DNA from: Streptomyces litmocidini
Lineage (GTDB): Bacteria; Actinomycetota; Actinomycetes; Streptomycetales; Streptomycetaceae
Reading direction: 5' to 3'
DNA: 64,000 bases
Assembly (NCBI RefSeq): GCF_014649755.1
Contig: NZ_BMTQ01000016.1
Location: 1-64,000, forward strand
The translations under genes and the position numbers were made by a program. The notes under the pieces were generated by a model that was not told where the DNA came from, made no database searches, and was given only the letters and a program-made list of their open reading frames with translations. Shown here piece after piece: positions 51,825 to 59,356 of the stretch. How positions within the stretch are numbered: position 1 is the stretch's first letter; each line of letters starts with the position of its first letter.

Positions 51825-53753
51825 GTGGCCAACCCCGTACCCCCGCGCGACCGGACCGATCAGCCCTGGCGCTCGGAAGGGGCCCCGCCGCCCCCGCCGC
51901 CGAAGAAGAGGATGCCGGGAGGCTGGGGCAGCCTCATCCTCACCGCGCTCGTCGTGTACCTGATCGCCAACATCGTGCTGTCGTTCTTCAACGAGGGCGA
52001 CGGTCCGACGATCTCGTACACCGAGTTCGACAAGCAGGTCGCCGCCGGGAACGTCACCAAGATCTACTCCAAGGGCGACGCGATCCAGGGGCAGCTGAAG
52101 GACAAGCGGCCCGTCCCCGACGGCGAGGGCGACTACACCAAGTTCCAGACCCAGCGCCCGGCCTTCGCCGACGACGACCTCTGGGCGCAGCTGACCAAAC
52201 AGAACGTCGTCGTCACCGCCCGGCCCGTCGTCCAGGAGCGCAGCTTCCTCGCCAACCTCCTGATCTCGCTGGCGCCGATGCTGCTGCTCGTCGTGCTGTG
52301 GGTGTTCATCGCCCGCCGGATGCGCGCGGGCATGGGCGGTGCGGGCGGCATGCTCGGCCGCAAGCAGCCGCCGAAACCGGTCGAGCTGGAGGGCGGCAAG
52401 CGCACCACCTTCGAGGACGTCGCCGGCATCGACGAGGTCGAGGGCGAACTCAACGACGTGGTCGACTTCCTGAAGAACCCGCAGGCCTACCGCGAGATGG
52501 GCGCCAAGATGCCCCGCGGCGTGCTCCTCGCCGGCCCTCCCGGCACCGGCAAGACCCTGCTGGCCCGGGCCGTCGCGGGCGAGGCCGGGGTGCCGTTCTT
52601 CTCGGCCTCCGCCTCCGAGTTCATCGAGATGATCGTGGGCGTCGGCGCCTCCCGCGTCCGCGAGCTGTTCGCCGAGGCCCGCAAGGTCGCCCCCGCGATC
52701 ATCTTCATCGACGAGATCGACACCATCGGCCGGGCCCGGGGCGGCGGCTCCGGAATGGGCGGCCACGACGAGCGCGAGCAGACCCTCAACCAGATCCTCA
52801 CCGAGATGGACGGCTTCACCGGCTCCGAGGGCGTCATCGTCCTCGCCGCCACCAACCGCGCCGACGTCCTCGACCCGGCCCTCACCCGGCCGGGCCGCTT
52901 CGACCGGATCGTCCACGTCAACCCGCCCGACCGGGGCGGCCGCGAGGCCATCCTGAGGATCCACACCCGGGAGATCCCGCTCGCCCGGGACGTCGACCTG
53001 GCGCACGTCGCCCGGACCACCCCCGGCATGACCGGCGCCGAGCTCGCCAACCTCGCCAACGAGGCCGCCCTCCTCGCGGTCAAGCGCGCCCAGAAGGCCG
53101 TCACCCGGTCCGATCTGTCCGACGCCCTGGAGAAGGTCCAGCTCGGCGCCGAACGGCCCCTCGTGATGCCCCTGGAGGAGCGGCGCCGGACCGCGTACCA
53201 CGAGAGCGGGCACGCCCTGCTCGGCATGCTCCAGCCCGGCGCCGACCCGGTCCGCAAGATCACCATCGTGCCGCGCGGCCGGGCCCTCGGCGTCACCCTG
53301 TCGACGCCCGACGCCGACAAGTACGCCTACACCGAGGACTACCTGCGCGGCCGGATCATCGGCGCCCTCGGCGGGATGGCGGCCGAACAGGTCGTCTTCG
53401 GCGTCGTCACCACCGGCGCCGAGAGCGACCTCGAACAGGTCACCAACATCGCCCGGGGCATGGCGGGCCGCTGGGGCATGAGCGAACGCGTCGGCCGCCT
53501 CACCGCCATCCCGAACGACGCCCAGCAGGCCTACGGGCTCTCCGCCGCCCCCGCCACCCTCGACACCGTCGACGAGGAGATGCGGCGCATCGTCGACGAG
53601 TGCTACGAGAGCGCCGTGCGACAGCTCCGCGAGCACCGCGACAAGCTGGACGCCCTGGCCGAGGCGCTCCTGGCCGACGAGACCCTGGAGGAGGACGCGG
53701 CCTACCGCGCGGCGGGCATCGTGCGCCGGAGGGCGGGGGAGGAGGGGGGCTGA
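51825..53753 (+). CDS. ftsH: ATP-dependent zinc metalloprotease FtsH
   Basis: This 642-residue membrane protease has two N-terminal helices (LILTALVVYLIANIVLSFF near 45 and LISLAPMLLLVVLWVFIA near 145), an AAA+ module with Walker A GPPGTGKT near 237 and the second-region-of-homology TNRADVLDPALTRPGRFDR, and a peptidase domain with the zinc site HESGH near 459. It degrades damaged membrane proteins and some regulators. The GTG start has GAGGAG upstream. It converges on the methyltransferase gene. Confidence 0.97.
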   Translation: MANPVPPRDRTDQPWRSEGAPPPPPPKKRMPGGWGSLILTALVVYLIANIVLSFFNEGDGPTISYTEFDKQVAAGNVTKIYSKGDAIQGQLKDKRPVPDGEGDYTKFQTQRPAFADDDLWAQLTKQNVVVTARPVVQERSFLANLLISLAPMLLLVVLWVFIARRMRAGMGGAGGMLGRKQPPKPVELEGGKRTTFEDVAGIDEVEGELNDVVDFLKNPQAYREMGAKMPRGVLLAGPPGTGKTLLARAVAGEAGVPFFSASASEFIEMIVGVGASRVRELFAEARKVAPAIIFIDEIDTIGRARGGGSGMGGHDEREQTLNQILTEMDGFTGSEGVIVLAATNRADVLDPALTRPGRFDRIVHVNPPDRGGREAILRIHTREIPLARDVDLAHVARTTPGMTGAELANLANEAALLAVKRAQKAVTRSDLSDALEKVQLGAERPLVMPLEERRRTAYHESGHALLGMLQPGADPVRKITIVPRGRALGVTLSTPDADKYAYTEDYLRGRIIGALGGMAAEQVVFGVVTTGAESDLEQVTNIARGMAGRWGMSERVGRLTAIPNDAQQAYGLSAAPATLDTVDEEMRRIVDECYESAVRQLREHRDKLDALAEALLADETLEEDAAYRAAGIVRRRAGEEGG

Positions 53754-53767
53754 GGGGGCGGCGGACC

Positions 53768-53801
53768 GGATCCTGGATCCGACGTCCCGGATCCAGGATC
53801 C
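53768..53801. terminator. Inverted repeat after ftsH
   Basis: GGATCCTGGATCCG (53768-53781) is the exact reverse complement of 53788-53801, with a 6-nt loop. It lies between the convergent ftsH and methyltransferase genes and may end both. Confidence 0.75.
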
Positions 53802-53805
53802 CGAC

Positions 53806-53845
53806 CTGACGGACTACGCCACCCCGCTGACGGACTACGCCACCC
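53806..53845. repeat. 21-bp tandem duplication at the methyltransferase 3' end
   Basis: CTGACGGACTACGCCACCC occurs at 53806-53824 and again at 53827-53845, a 21-bp unit. The second copy contains the last codons and stop of the methyltransferase gene, so the first is a duplicated gene end. Confidence 0.8.
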
Positions 53846-54560
53846 TGGCGACCACGTACCGGAAGACGTTCGGCATCCACACCGTCCCGTCCGGGCGGAC
53901 GTACGGGGCGAGCGCCTCCTCGATCTCCTTCTCCACCTGCGAGGGCTCCGTCGCCCGGACCGCCTCGTCGAAGGCACCCGTCGACAGCAGCCCGCGCACC
54001 GCGCTGGCCCCGTCCGCGTACCCGAAGGGACAGGCCACCCGGCCCGAGCCGGCCGGCCGCAGCCCCGCCCCGGCCACCAGCGCGTCCAGGTCGGCCCCCG
54101 GGGCGGGCCCGCGGTCCGCGAGCCGGGCCGCGACCCGCAGCACCGACTCCGTGGCGCACCGCTCCGGCGGCCCCCAGTCGGCGAGGACGACGGCCGTGCC
54201 CGACTGGGCCGTACGGGTGAGCGCCCGGAGTTCGGGGAGGATCCCGTCCGTCGCGTGGAAGGCCGTGATCACGTCGTGGGGCAGGTCGGCCGGGGGCTCC
54301 TCCGTGACCGTGACGCCCTCCGGCAGCCGCTCCCTCGCCAGCTCCGCGCGCGCGTGGTCCCGCTCCACGCCGGCGACCCGCGCTCCCCGCGCCGCCGCCA
54401 TCAGGAGGGCCAGGCCGGAGCCGCAGTCCAGGGCGAGCAGCCGGGACCCCGCGCCCACGTCCAGGCGGTCGTACACCGCTTCGTAGAGCGGGACCAGCAT
54501 CCGTTCCTGGATCTCGGCCCAGTCGCGCGCGGGGTGGTGCGGGACGAGCGTAGGTGTCAT
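53835..54560 (-). CDS. SAM-dependent methyltransferase family protein
   Basis: This 241-residue protein has a class I methyltransferase motif I (LLALDCGSGLALLMAAARG near residue 38) and acidic motif II (VAGVERDH). The mid part (PHDVITAFHATDGILPELRAL) fits motif IV and V positions, but the catalytic residues are not typical, so the substrate is unclear. The ATG at 54560 was chosen; no clear ribosome site precedes it. Its last codons are duplicated downstream. Confidence 0.75.
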   Translation of the reverse strand: MTPTLVPHHPARDWAEIQERMLVPLYEAVYDRLDVGAGSRLLALDCGSGLALLMAAARGARVAGVERDHARAELARERLPEGVTVTEEPPADLPHDVITAFHATDGILPELRALTRTAQSGTAVVLADWGPPERCATESVLRVAARLADRGPAPGADLDALVAGAGLRPAGSGRVACPFGYADGASAVRGLLSTGAFDEAVRATEPSQVEKEIEEALAPYVRPDGTVWMPNVFRYVVARVA

Positions 54561-54935
54561 GGAAAAGCGCCCCAATCCGTACGTGGACGACAGCCCCCCG
54601 TAGTCAGGGAACTGCGCATCCCGGGCCGCGTCCAGTGGTCGCGCCGGACCATTCGCCCGGGGGAGGGCCGTGCGCCGTCCCGCGCGTGGACCCGGTAGTG
54701 TGCCCGCCACGGTTTCCCGACCGCCCCGGCCCCTTCAGGGGGCGCGCACCTCGCAATCACGCGCCGGGGCGTATGCGCCACTAAGCACCGGCTTGACGTT
54801 CCCTGCGTGACTCCTCCGCAGATCGGGGCACTGGCCCCGCGTCGGGACACATCAAGGGCGACTGACGGGTAAGTGCAAAATATTTGGGATGCCCCGGAAT
54901 GGAACCCGGGGGCACTTCGGCTCGTTGTACGCGAC
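54561..54935. other. Divergent region before the SprT-like gene
   Basis: The gap has no protein-like frame with GC-biased third positions. It includes a TTGACG (54793-54798) -35-like element without a convincing -10, and an AT-rich patch (AAATATTTGGG near 54880). One frame open from 54873 runs into the next gene, but its third positions are AT-rich, so it is probably not coding. Confidence 0.45.
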
Positions 54936-55529
54936 GTGAGCACGACACCACCTGTTCTCGCCGCAGAGCTGGCACAGGCGTGGGCCGACATTCAGCGGCA
55001 CCACCCCGAGCTGCCCGACCTTGCCGCGCCCGAGTCCCTGATCGGAGAGTCCTCGTCCGCCTGCGGCGCCGAACTCTCCTTCGAAAGACTGCTCCACGAG
55101 GCAGTCCACGGCATCGCCGCCGCCCGAGGTGTCCGCGACACCTCCCGCGCCGGCCGCTACCACAACCGCAGATTCCTCGCGATCGCCGAGGAGATGGGCC
55201 TCGACCATCCCGAGGAGCCGCACGCCAGCAGCGGCTTCTCCCTGGTCACGCTCAACCCCGAGGCCAGGCGCCGCTACCGGCCCACCATCGAGCGGCTCCA
55301 GCGCGCCCTCAAGGCGCACACGGTCGCCACGGCCGCCGACACCAAGCGCTCCTTCCGCGGACCGGCCGCCCGGCACGGCTCCTCGGGCGGCGGCGTGCGC
55401 GTCAAGGCCGTCTGCGACTGCGGGCGGAACGTGCGCGTGGTGCCCTCGGTGCTCGCCCAGGCGCCGATCGTCTGCGGCGGCTGCGGCAAGCCCTTCCGCA
55501 TCCCCGAGACAGTGGGCGCCGCCAACTGA
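54936..55529 (+). CDS. SprT-like zinc-metalloprotease domain protein
   Basis: This protein of about 197 residues has a HEAVH motif in FERLLHEAVHGIAAARGVRD near residue 50, matching the HExxH of SprT/Spartan-like proteases, with further conserved residues in GRYHNRRFLAIAEEMGL. A C-terminal zinc ribbon has Cys pairs CDCG and CGGCG. Such proteins may act on DNA-protein crosslinks or as unknown peptidases. I chose the GTG at 54936 because codon use changes there; an upstream GTG (54873) would add 21 residues with atypical codons. It precedes rpsP. Confidence 0.8.
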   Translation: MSTTPPVLAAELAQAWADIQRHHPELPDLAAPESLIGESSSACGAELSFERLLHEAVHGIAAARGVRDTSRAGRYHNRRFLAIAEEMGLDHPEEPHASSGFSLVTLNPEARRRYRPTIERLQRALKAHTVATAADTKRSFRGPAARHGSSGGGVRVKAVCDCGRNVRVVPSVLAQAPIVCGGCGKPFRIPETVGAAN

Positions 55530-55558
55530 GTCGGCGGCGTGTGGCACAATGGCTAGCT

Positions 55559-55672
55559 GTACTCGACAGTCGCACAGGACCCCTCTCTCCTCCGGCTGAC
55601 GCGTCCATCGGGCATCCGAGTACCGCAACCCCACGTGGCATCTCAAGTGCCCAACCACGTCAAGACCAGGAG
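55559..55672 (+). promoter_or_regulatory. rpsP leader with inverted repeats
   Basis: GTACTCG (55559-55565) pairs with CGAGTAC (55617-55623), and ACGTGG (55633-55638) with CCACGT (55655-55660). A CACAAT near 55545-55550 could be a -10 element. The leader ends in AGGAG (55668-55672). Such long leaders with pairing ends often regulate ribosomal protein operons. Confidence 0.55.
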
Positions 55673-55683
55673 ACACCACTCCA

Positions 55684-56127
55684 GTGGCAGTCAAGATCAA
55701 GCTCAAGCGCCTCGGTAAGATCCGCCAGCCGCACTACCGCATCGTCGTCGCCGACTCGCGCACCCGTCGTGACGGTCGCGCGATCGAGGAGATCGGCCTC
55801 TACCACCCGACGTACAACCCGTCGCGTATCGAGGTCGACTCCGAGCGTGCGCAGTACTGGCTGTCCGTCGGCGCCCAGCCGACCGAGCCGGTTCTCGCCA
55901 TCCTGAAGCTCACCGGCGACTGGCAGAAGCACAAGGGTCTGCCGGCCCCCGAGAAGGCTCTGCTCGTCCCCGCCACGAAGGAGGCGAAGCGCTCCTCGTT
56001 CGACGAGTTCGCGAAGACCCTCGAGGGCGGCGACGACAAGGGTGAGGCCATCACCCCGAAGGCCAAGAAGGCCGACAAGAAGGCGGACGAGGCCGAGGCC
56101 GCGTCGACCGAGTCGACCGAGGCCTGA
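55684..56127 (+). CDS. rpsP: Ribosomal protein S16
   Basis: This 147-residue 30S protein has the S16 core (VKIKLKRLGKIRQPHYRIVVADSR-type start, about residues 1-80) and an extended Lys/Ala/Glu-rich tail (about 110-147, with KAKKADKKADEAEAA) common in actinobacteria. The GTG start has AGGAG 11 nt upstream. The KH-domain gene follows 2 nt later. Confidence 0.97.
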   Translation: MAVKIKLKRLGKIRQPHYRIVVADSRTRRDGRAIEEIGLYHPTYNPSRIEVDSERAQYWLSVGAQPTEPVLAILKLTGDWQKHKGLPAPEKALLVPATKEAKRSSFDEFAKTLEGGDDKGEAITPKAKKADKKADEAEAASTESTEA

Positions 56128-56129
56128 TC

Positions 56130-56369
56130 ATGCTCGAGGAGGCTCTCGAGCACCTCGTGAAGGGCATCGTCGACAACCCCGACGAGGTGCAGGTCGCCTC
56201 GCGCAACCTGCGCCGGGGCCGCGTGCTGGAGGTCCGGGTCCACCCCGACGACCTCGGCAAGGTGATCGGTCGCAACGGCCGCACCGCGCGTGCGCTGCGC
56301 ACCGTCGTGGGCGCCATCGGCGGCCGGGGGATCCGCGTCGACCTCGTCGACGTGGACCAGGTCCGCTGA
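56130..56369 (+). CDS. KH-domain RNA-binding protein (KhpA-like)
   Basis: This 79-residue protein is a single KH domain: MLEEALEHLVKGIVDNPDEV, then VHPDDLGKVIGRNGRTARALRT with the RNA-binding GxxG loop (GRNG). It is related to KhpA, which with KhpB binds many RNAs in Gram-positive bacteria. Its place between rpsP and rimM is conserved. The ATG lies 2 nt after the rpsP stop. Confidence 0.95.
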   Translation: MLEEALEHLVKGIVDNPDEVQVASRNLRRGRVLEVRVHPDDLGKVIGRNGRTARALRTVVGAIGGRGIRVDLVDVDQVR

Positions 56370-56400
56370 GGTCGGCAGCATCACCTTAAGTTGTGCCGGC

Positions 56401-56438
56401 ACGGGCCGGGGAGGGCTGAAGAGCCCGCCCCGGCCCGT
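56401..56438 (+). terminator. Nested hairpin between the KH gene and rimM
   Basis: An 11-bp stem (ACGGGCCGGGG at 56401-56411 with CCCCGGCCCGT at 56428-56438) encloses a smaller stem (GGGCT/AGCCC, 56413-56426). It lies inside the rpsP-trmD cluster and may be an internal terminator or attenuator. Confidence 0.6.
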
Positions 56439-56478
56439 TGTCGTACGTACGAGCTGTGTGACAGGAGAGTGTGGAGCA

Positions 56479-57057
56479 GTGCAGTTGGTAGTCGCGCGGA
56501 TCGGCCGCGCCCACGGCATCAAGGGCGAGGTCACCGTCGAGGTGCGGACGGACGAGCCCGAGCTCAGGCTCGGCCCCGGTGCCGTACTGCTCACCGACCC
56601 GGCCTCCGCCGGGCCGCTGACCATCGAGACCGGCCGCGTCCACAGCGGCCGGCTGTTGCTGCGCTTCGAGGGCGTCCGCGACCGCAACGCCGCCGAGGCC
56701 CTGCGCAACGTCCTCCTCATCGCCGAGGTCGACCCGACGGAGATGCCCGAGGAGGAGGACGAGTACTACGACCACCAGCTGATCGACCTCGACGTCGTCC
56801 TCGCCGACGGCACCGAGATCGGCCGGATCACCGAGATCTCCCACCTGCCGTCCCAGGACCTCTTCATCGTCGAGCGCCCCGACGGCACCGAGCTGATGAT
56901 CCCCTTCGTCGAGGAGATCGTCACCGAGATCGACCTGGAGGAGCAGCGGGCCGTGATCGACCCGCCGCCCGGCCTGATCGACGACCGCGCCGAGATCGTC
57001 TCCTCCCGGGACGACGGCGAGGAGCCCGGCGACGAGGCCGCCGAGGAGCAGGCATGA
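56479..57057 (+). CDS. rimM: Ribosome maturation factor RimM
   Basis: This 192-residue assembly factor for the 30S head has the N-terminal RimM barrel (VVARIGRAHGIKGEVTVEV) and the PRC-barrel (YYDHQLIDLDVVLADGTEIG near residue 95; LMIPFVEEIVTEID). The C terminus is an acidic extension. The GTG at 56479 is used. The stop overlaps the trmD start (ATGA). Confidence 0.96.
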   Translation: MQLVVARIGRAHGIKGEVTVEVRTDEPELRLGPGAVLLTDPASAGPLTIETGRVHSGRLLLRFEGVRDRNAAEALRNVLLIAEVDPTEMPEEEDEYYDHQLIDLDVVLADGTEIGRITEISHLPSQDLFIVERPDGTELMIPFVEEIVTEIDLEEQRAVIDPPPGLIDDRAEIVSSRDDGEEPGDEAAEEQA

Positions 57058-57875
57058 GGCTCGACGTCGTCACGATCTTCCCCGAGTACCTCGAACCGCT
57101 GAACGTCTCCCTCGTCGGCAAGGCACGCGCGCGCGGGCAGCTCGACGTCCACGTGCACCACCTGCGGGACTGGACCCACGACCGGCACAACACGGTCGAC
57201 GACACCCCCTACGGCGGCGGCCCCGGCATGGTCATGAAGACCGAGCCCTGGGGCGACGCGCTCGACCAGACGCTCGCCGACGGCTACGAGGCCGGCGCGC
57301 ACGGCCCGGTCCTCGTCGTCCCCACCCCCAGCGGCCGCCCCTTCACCCAGGAACTCGCCGTCGAGCTCTCCGAGCGGCCCTGGCTGATCTTCACGCCGGC
57401 CCGCTACGAGGGCATCGACCGCCGGGTCATGGACGAGTACGCGACCCGGATGCCGGTCTACGAGGTCTCCATCGGCGACTACGTCCTCGCCGGCGGCGAG
57501 GCGGCCGTCCTCGTCGTCACCGAGGCCGTCGCCCGCCTGCTGCCCGGCGTCCTCGGCAACGCCGAGTCCCACCGGGACGACTCCTTCGCCCCCGGCGCCA
57601 TGGCCAACCTGCTGGAAGGCCCCGTCTACACCAAGCCCCCCGAGTGGCGCGGCCGGACCATTCCCGACGTCCTCCTCAGCGGACACCACGGCAAGATCGC
57701 CCGCTGGCGGCGCGACGAGGCCTTCCGCCGCACCGCGGCCAACCGGCCCGATCTCATCGAACGCTGCGACCCCGCCGCCTTCGACAAGAAGGACCGCGAG
57801 GTCCTCTCGATGATGGGGTGGGCGCCCGAGCCCGGCGGCCGATTTTGGCGCAAGGTCCAGGACGTGGAAGAATAG
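57054..57875 (+). CDS. trmD: tRNA (guanine37-N1)-methyltransferase
   Basis: This 273-residue SPOUT-class enzyme methylates G37 in tRNAs to prevent frameshifts. The knot region is FTPARYEGIDRRVMDEYATR near residue 110 and EVSIGDYVLAGGEAAVLVV near residue 138. It begins MRLDVVTIFPEYLEPL. The C-terminal part includes DDSFAPG and LLSGHHGKIARWRR. Start and stop overlaps show coupling with rimM. Confidence 0.97.
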   Translation: MRLDVVTIFPEYLEPLNVSLVGKARARGQLDVHVHHLRDWTHDRHNTVDDTPYGGGPGMVMKTEPWGDALDQTLADGYEAGAHGPVLVVPTPSGRPFTQELAVELSERPWLIFTPARYEGIDRRVMDEYATRMPVYEVSIGDYVLAGGEAAVLVVTEAVARLLPGVLGNAESHRDDSFAPGAMANLLEGPVYTKPPEWRGRTIPDVLLSGHHGKIARWRRDEAFRRTAANRPDLIERCDPAAFDKKDREVLSMMGWAPEPGGRFWRKVQDVEE

Positions 57876-57965
57876 GCCGCTGCCGTCCGTCCGGCGCGCG
57901 CCCCTGCCACAGGGGGAACGACGCCGCCGGAGACGTACGACATCCCGAATTCATTCGAACGTACC

Positions 57966-57987
57966 GCTGATGACCTGTGGCATCAGC
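57966..57987 (+). promoter_or_regulatory. Hairpin in the rplS leader
   Basis: GCTGATG (57966-57972) and CATCAGC (57981-57987) form a perfect 7-bp stem with an 8-nt loop, directly before the ribosome site (GAGGAAAGAG) of rplS. It may serve in autogenous control by L19. Confidence 0.55.
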
Positions 57988-58003
57988 GAGGAAAGAGACC
58001 TCC

Positions 58004-58354
58004 ATGGCCTCCCTGCTCGACCAGGTCAACGCGGGTTCGCTCCGCTCCGACCTCCCCGCCTTCCGTCCCGGCGACACCGTGAACGTCCACGTGCGCGTCA
58101 TCGAGGGCAACCGCTCCCGCATCCAGCAGTTCAAGGGCGTCGTCATCCGCCGCCAGGGCTCGGGCGTCAGCGAGACCTTCACGGTCCGCAAGGTCTCGTT
58201 CTCCGTCGGCGTCGAGCGCACCTTCCCGGTGAACAGCCCGATCTTCGAGAAGATCGAGCTCGTGACCCGCGGTGACGTCCGTCGCGCCAAGCTCTACTAC
58301 CTGCGCGAGCTGCGCGGCAAGGCCGCCAAGATCAAGGAGAAGCGCGACCGCTGA
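58004..58354 (+). CDS. rplS: Ribosomal protein L19
   Basis: This 116-residue 50S protein, at the interface with the 30S subunit, begins MASLLDQVNAGSLRSDLPAF and has RIQQFKGVVIRRQGSGVSET near residue 38 and RAKLYYLRELRGKAAKIKEK at its end. The gene follows trmD by 128 nt and precedes the signal peptidase cluster, as in other Streptomyces. Confidence 0.98.
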   Translation: MASLLDQVNAGSLRSDLPAFRPGDTVNVHVRVIEGNRSRIQQFKGVVIRRQGSGVSETFTVRKVSFSVGVERTFPVNSPIFEKIELVTRGDVRRAKLYYLRELRGKAAKIKEKRDR

Positions 58355-58423
58355 GCCCCGGCTCCCGGCACGCCCCACGCTTCCGACTCCCCGCACGGAC
58401 AGGCCGGATAGGCTCTGCCAGCG

Positions 58424-59356
58424 ATGGACACCGAAGCACAGCACACGGAGCGCGACCCCTCTTCCGACACGGATTCCTCCGGTCCGGAGGAAGGGTCGCG
58501 CTCCGCGCGCGTTCCCGACGGCTCCGGGCCCGCAGGGGCCGAGGGGACCGAAGAGTCCACGGGGACCGAAGAGTCCACGGGGACCGAAGAACCCGCGGGG
58601 CTCGAAGAACCCGCGGGGCCAGAAGAACCCGCGGGACTCGAAGAACCCGTGGCCGACGAAGAACGGAGCCCCGGCTCCTCCTGGCGGCGCCCCGCCCTCG
58701 TGGGCGGCGCCTGCGTGGCCTTCCTGCTGCTCCTGAGCCACTTCGTCGTCCAGCCGTTCCTGATCCCCAGCGGCTCCATGGAACCGACGCTCCAGGTCGG
58801 CGACCGGATCCTCGTGAACAAGCTGGCGTACCGTTTCGGCAACGAGCCCGCCCGCGGAGACGTCGTCGTCTTCGACGGCACCGGCTCCTTCGTGGACGAG
58901 CAGCCCCGGAGCAACCCGGTCACCGGACTCCTGCACGACGGGGCGGCCGCCCTCGGCCTCGCCGAGCCCGACGAGACCGACTTCGTGAAGCGGGTCGTCG
59001 GCACCGGCGGCGACCGGGTCGTCTGCTGCGACAAGGACGGCCGGCTCACCGTCAACGGCGCCCCCGTCGAGGAGCGGTACGTGATGCTCGGCGACCGCCC
59101 CTCCAGCGTGCCCTTCGACATCGTCGTCCCGCCGGACAGGCTCTGGGTGATGGGCGACCACCGCAGCCAGTCCAGCGACTCCCGCGACCACCTCGGCAGC
59201 GCCGGCGGCGGCATGGTCCCCGTCGACAGGGTCGTCGGCCGCGCCGACTGGATCGCCTGGCCCTTCGGCCGCTGGTCCACCGTGCCCGGCACCGACGCCT
59301 TCGCCGCCGTACCGGCCCCACCGGCCGGCGGACACGGAGCGGGAGCCCATGGGTAG
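58424..59356 (+). CDS. sipW: Type I signal peptidase (first of four, SipW-position)
   Basis: This 310-residue membrane protease cleaves signal peptides. A long acidic N terminus (to about residue 83) contains Glu/Gly/Thr/Pro repeats of the EESTGT and EEPAGL type. It is followed by a membrane helix (ALVGGACVAFLLLLSHFVV), then box B IPSGSMEPTL with catalytic Ser118, box D KRVVGTGGD with Lys189, and box E MGDHRSQSSDSR. It is the first of a tight group of four paralogs; the stop overlaps the next start by 8 nt. Sip names are by position from S. coelicolor/S. lividans. Confidence 0.95.
   Translation: MDTEAQHTERDPSSDTDSSGPEEGSRSARVPDGSGPAGAEGTEESTGTEESTGTEEPAGLEEPAGPEEPAGLEEPVADEERSPGSSWRRPALVGGACVAFLLLLSHFVVQPFLIPSGSMEPTLQVGDRILVNKLAYRFGNEPARGDVVVFDGTGSFVDEQPRSNPVTGLLHDGAAALGLAEPDETDFVKRVVGTGGDRVVCCDKDGRLTVNGAPVEERYVMLGDRPSSVPFDIVVPPDRLWVMGDHRSQSSDSRDHLGSAGGGMVPVDRVVGRADWIAWPFGRWSTVPGTDAFAAVPAPPAGGHGAGAHG

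Noticed and set aside
54873..54935. N-terminal extension of the SprT-like protein from a GTG at 54873
   Set aside because: Third codon positions are AT-rich and unlike the rest of the gene, so the later GTG is preferred.
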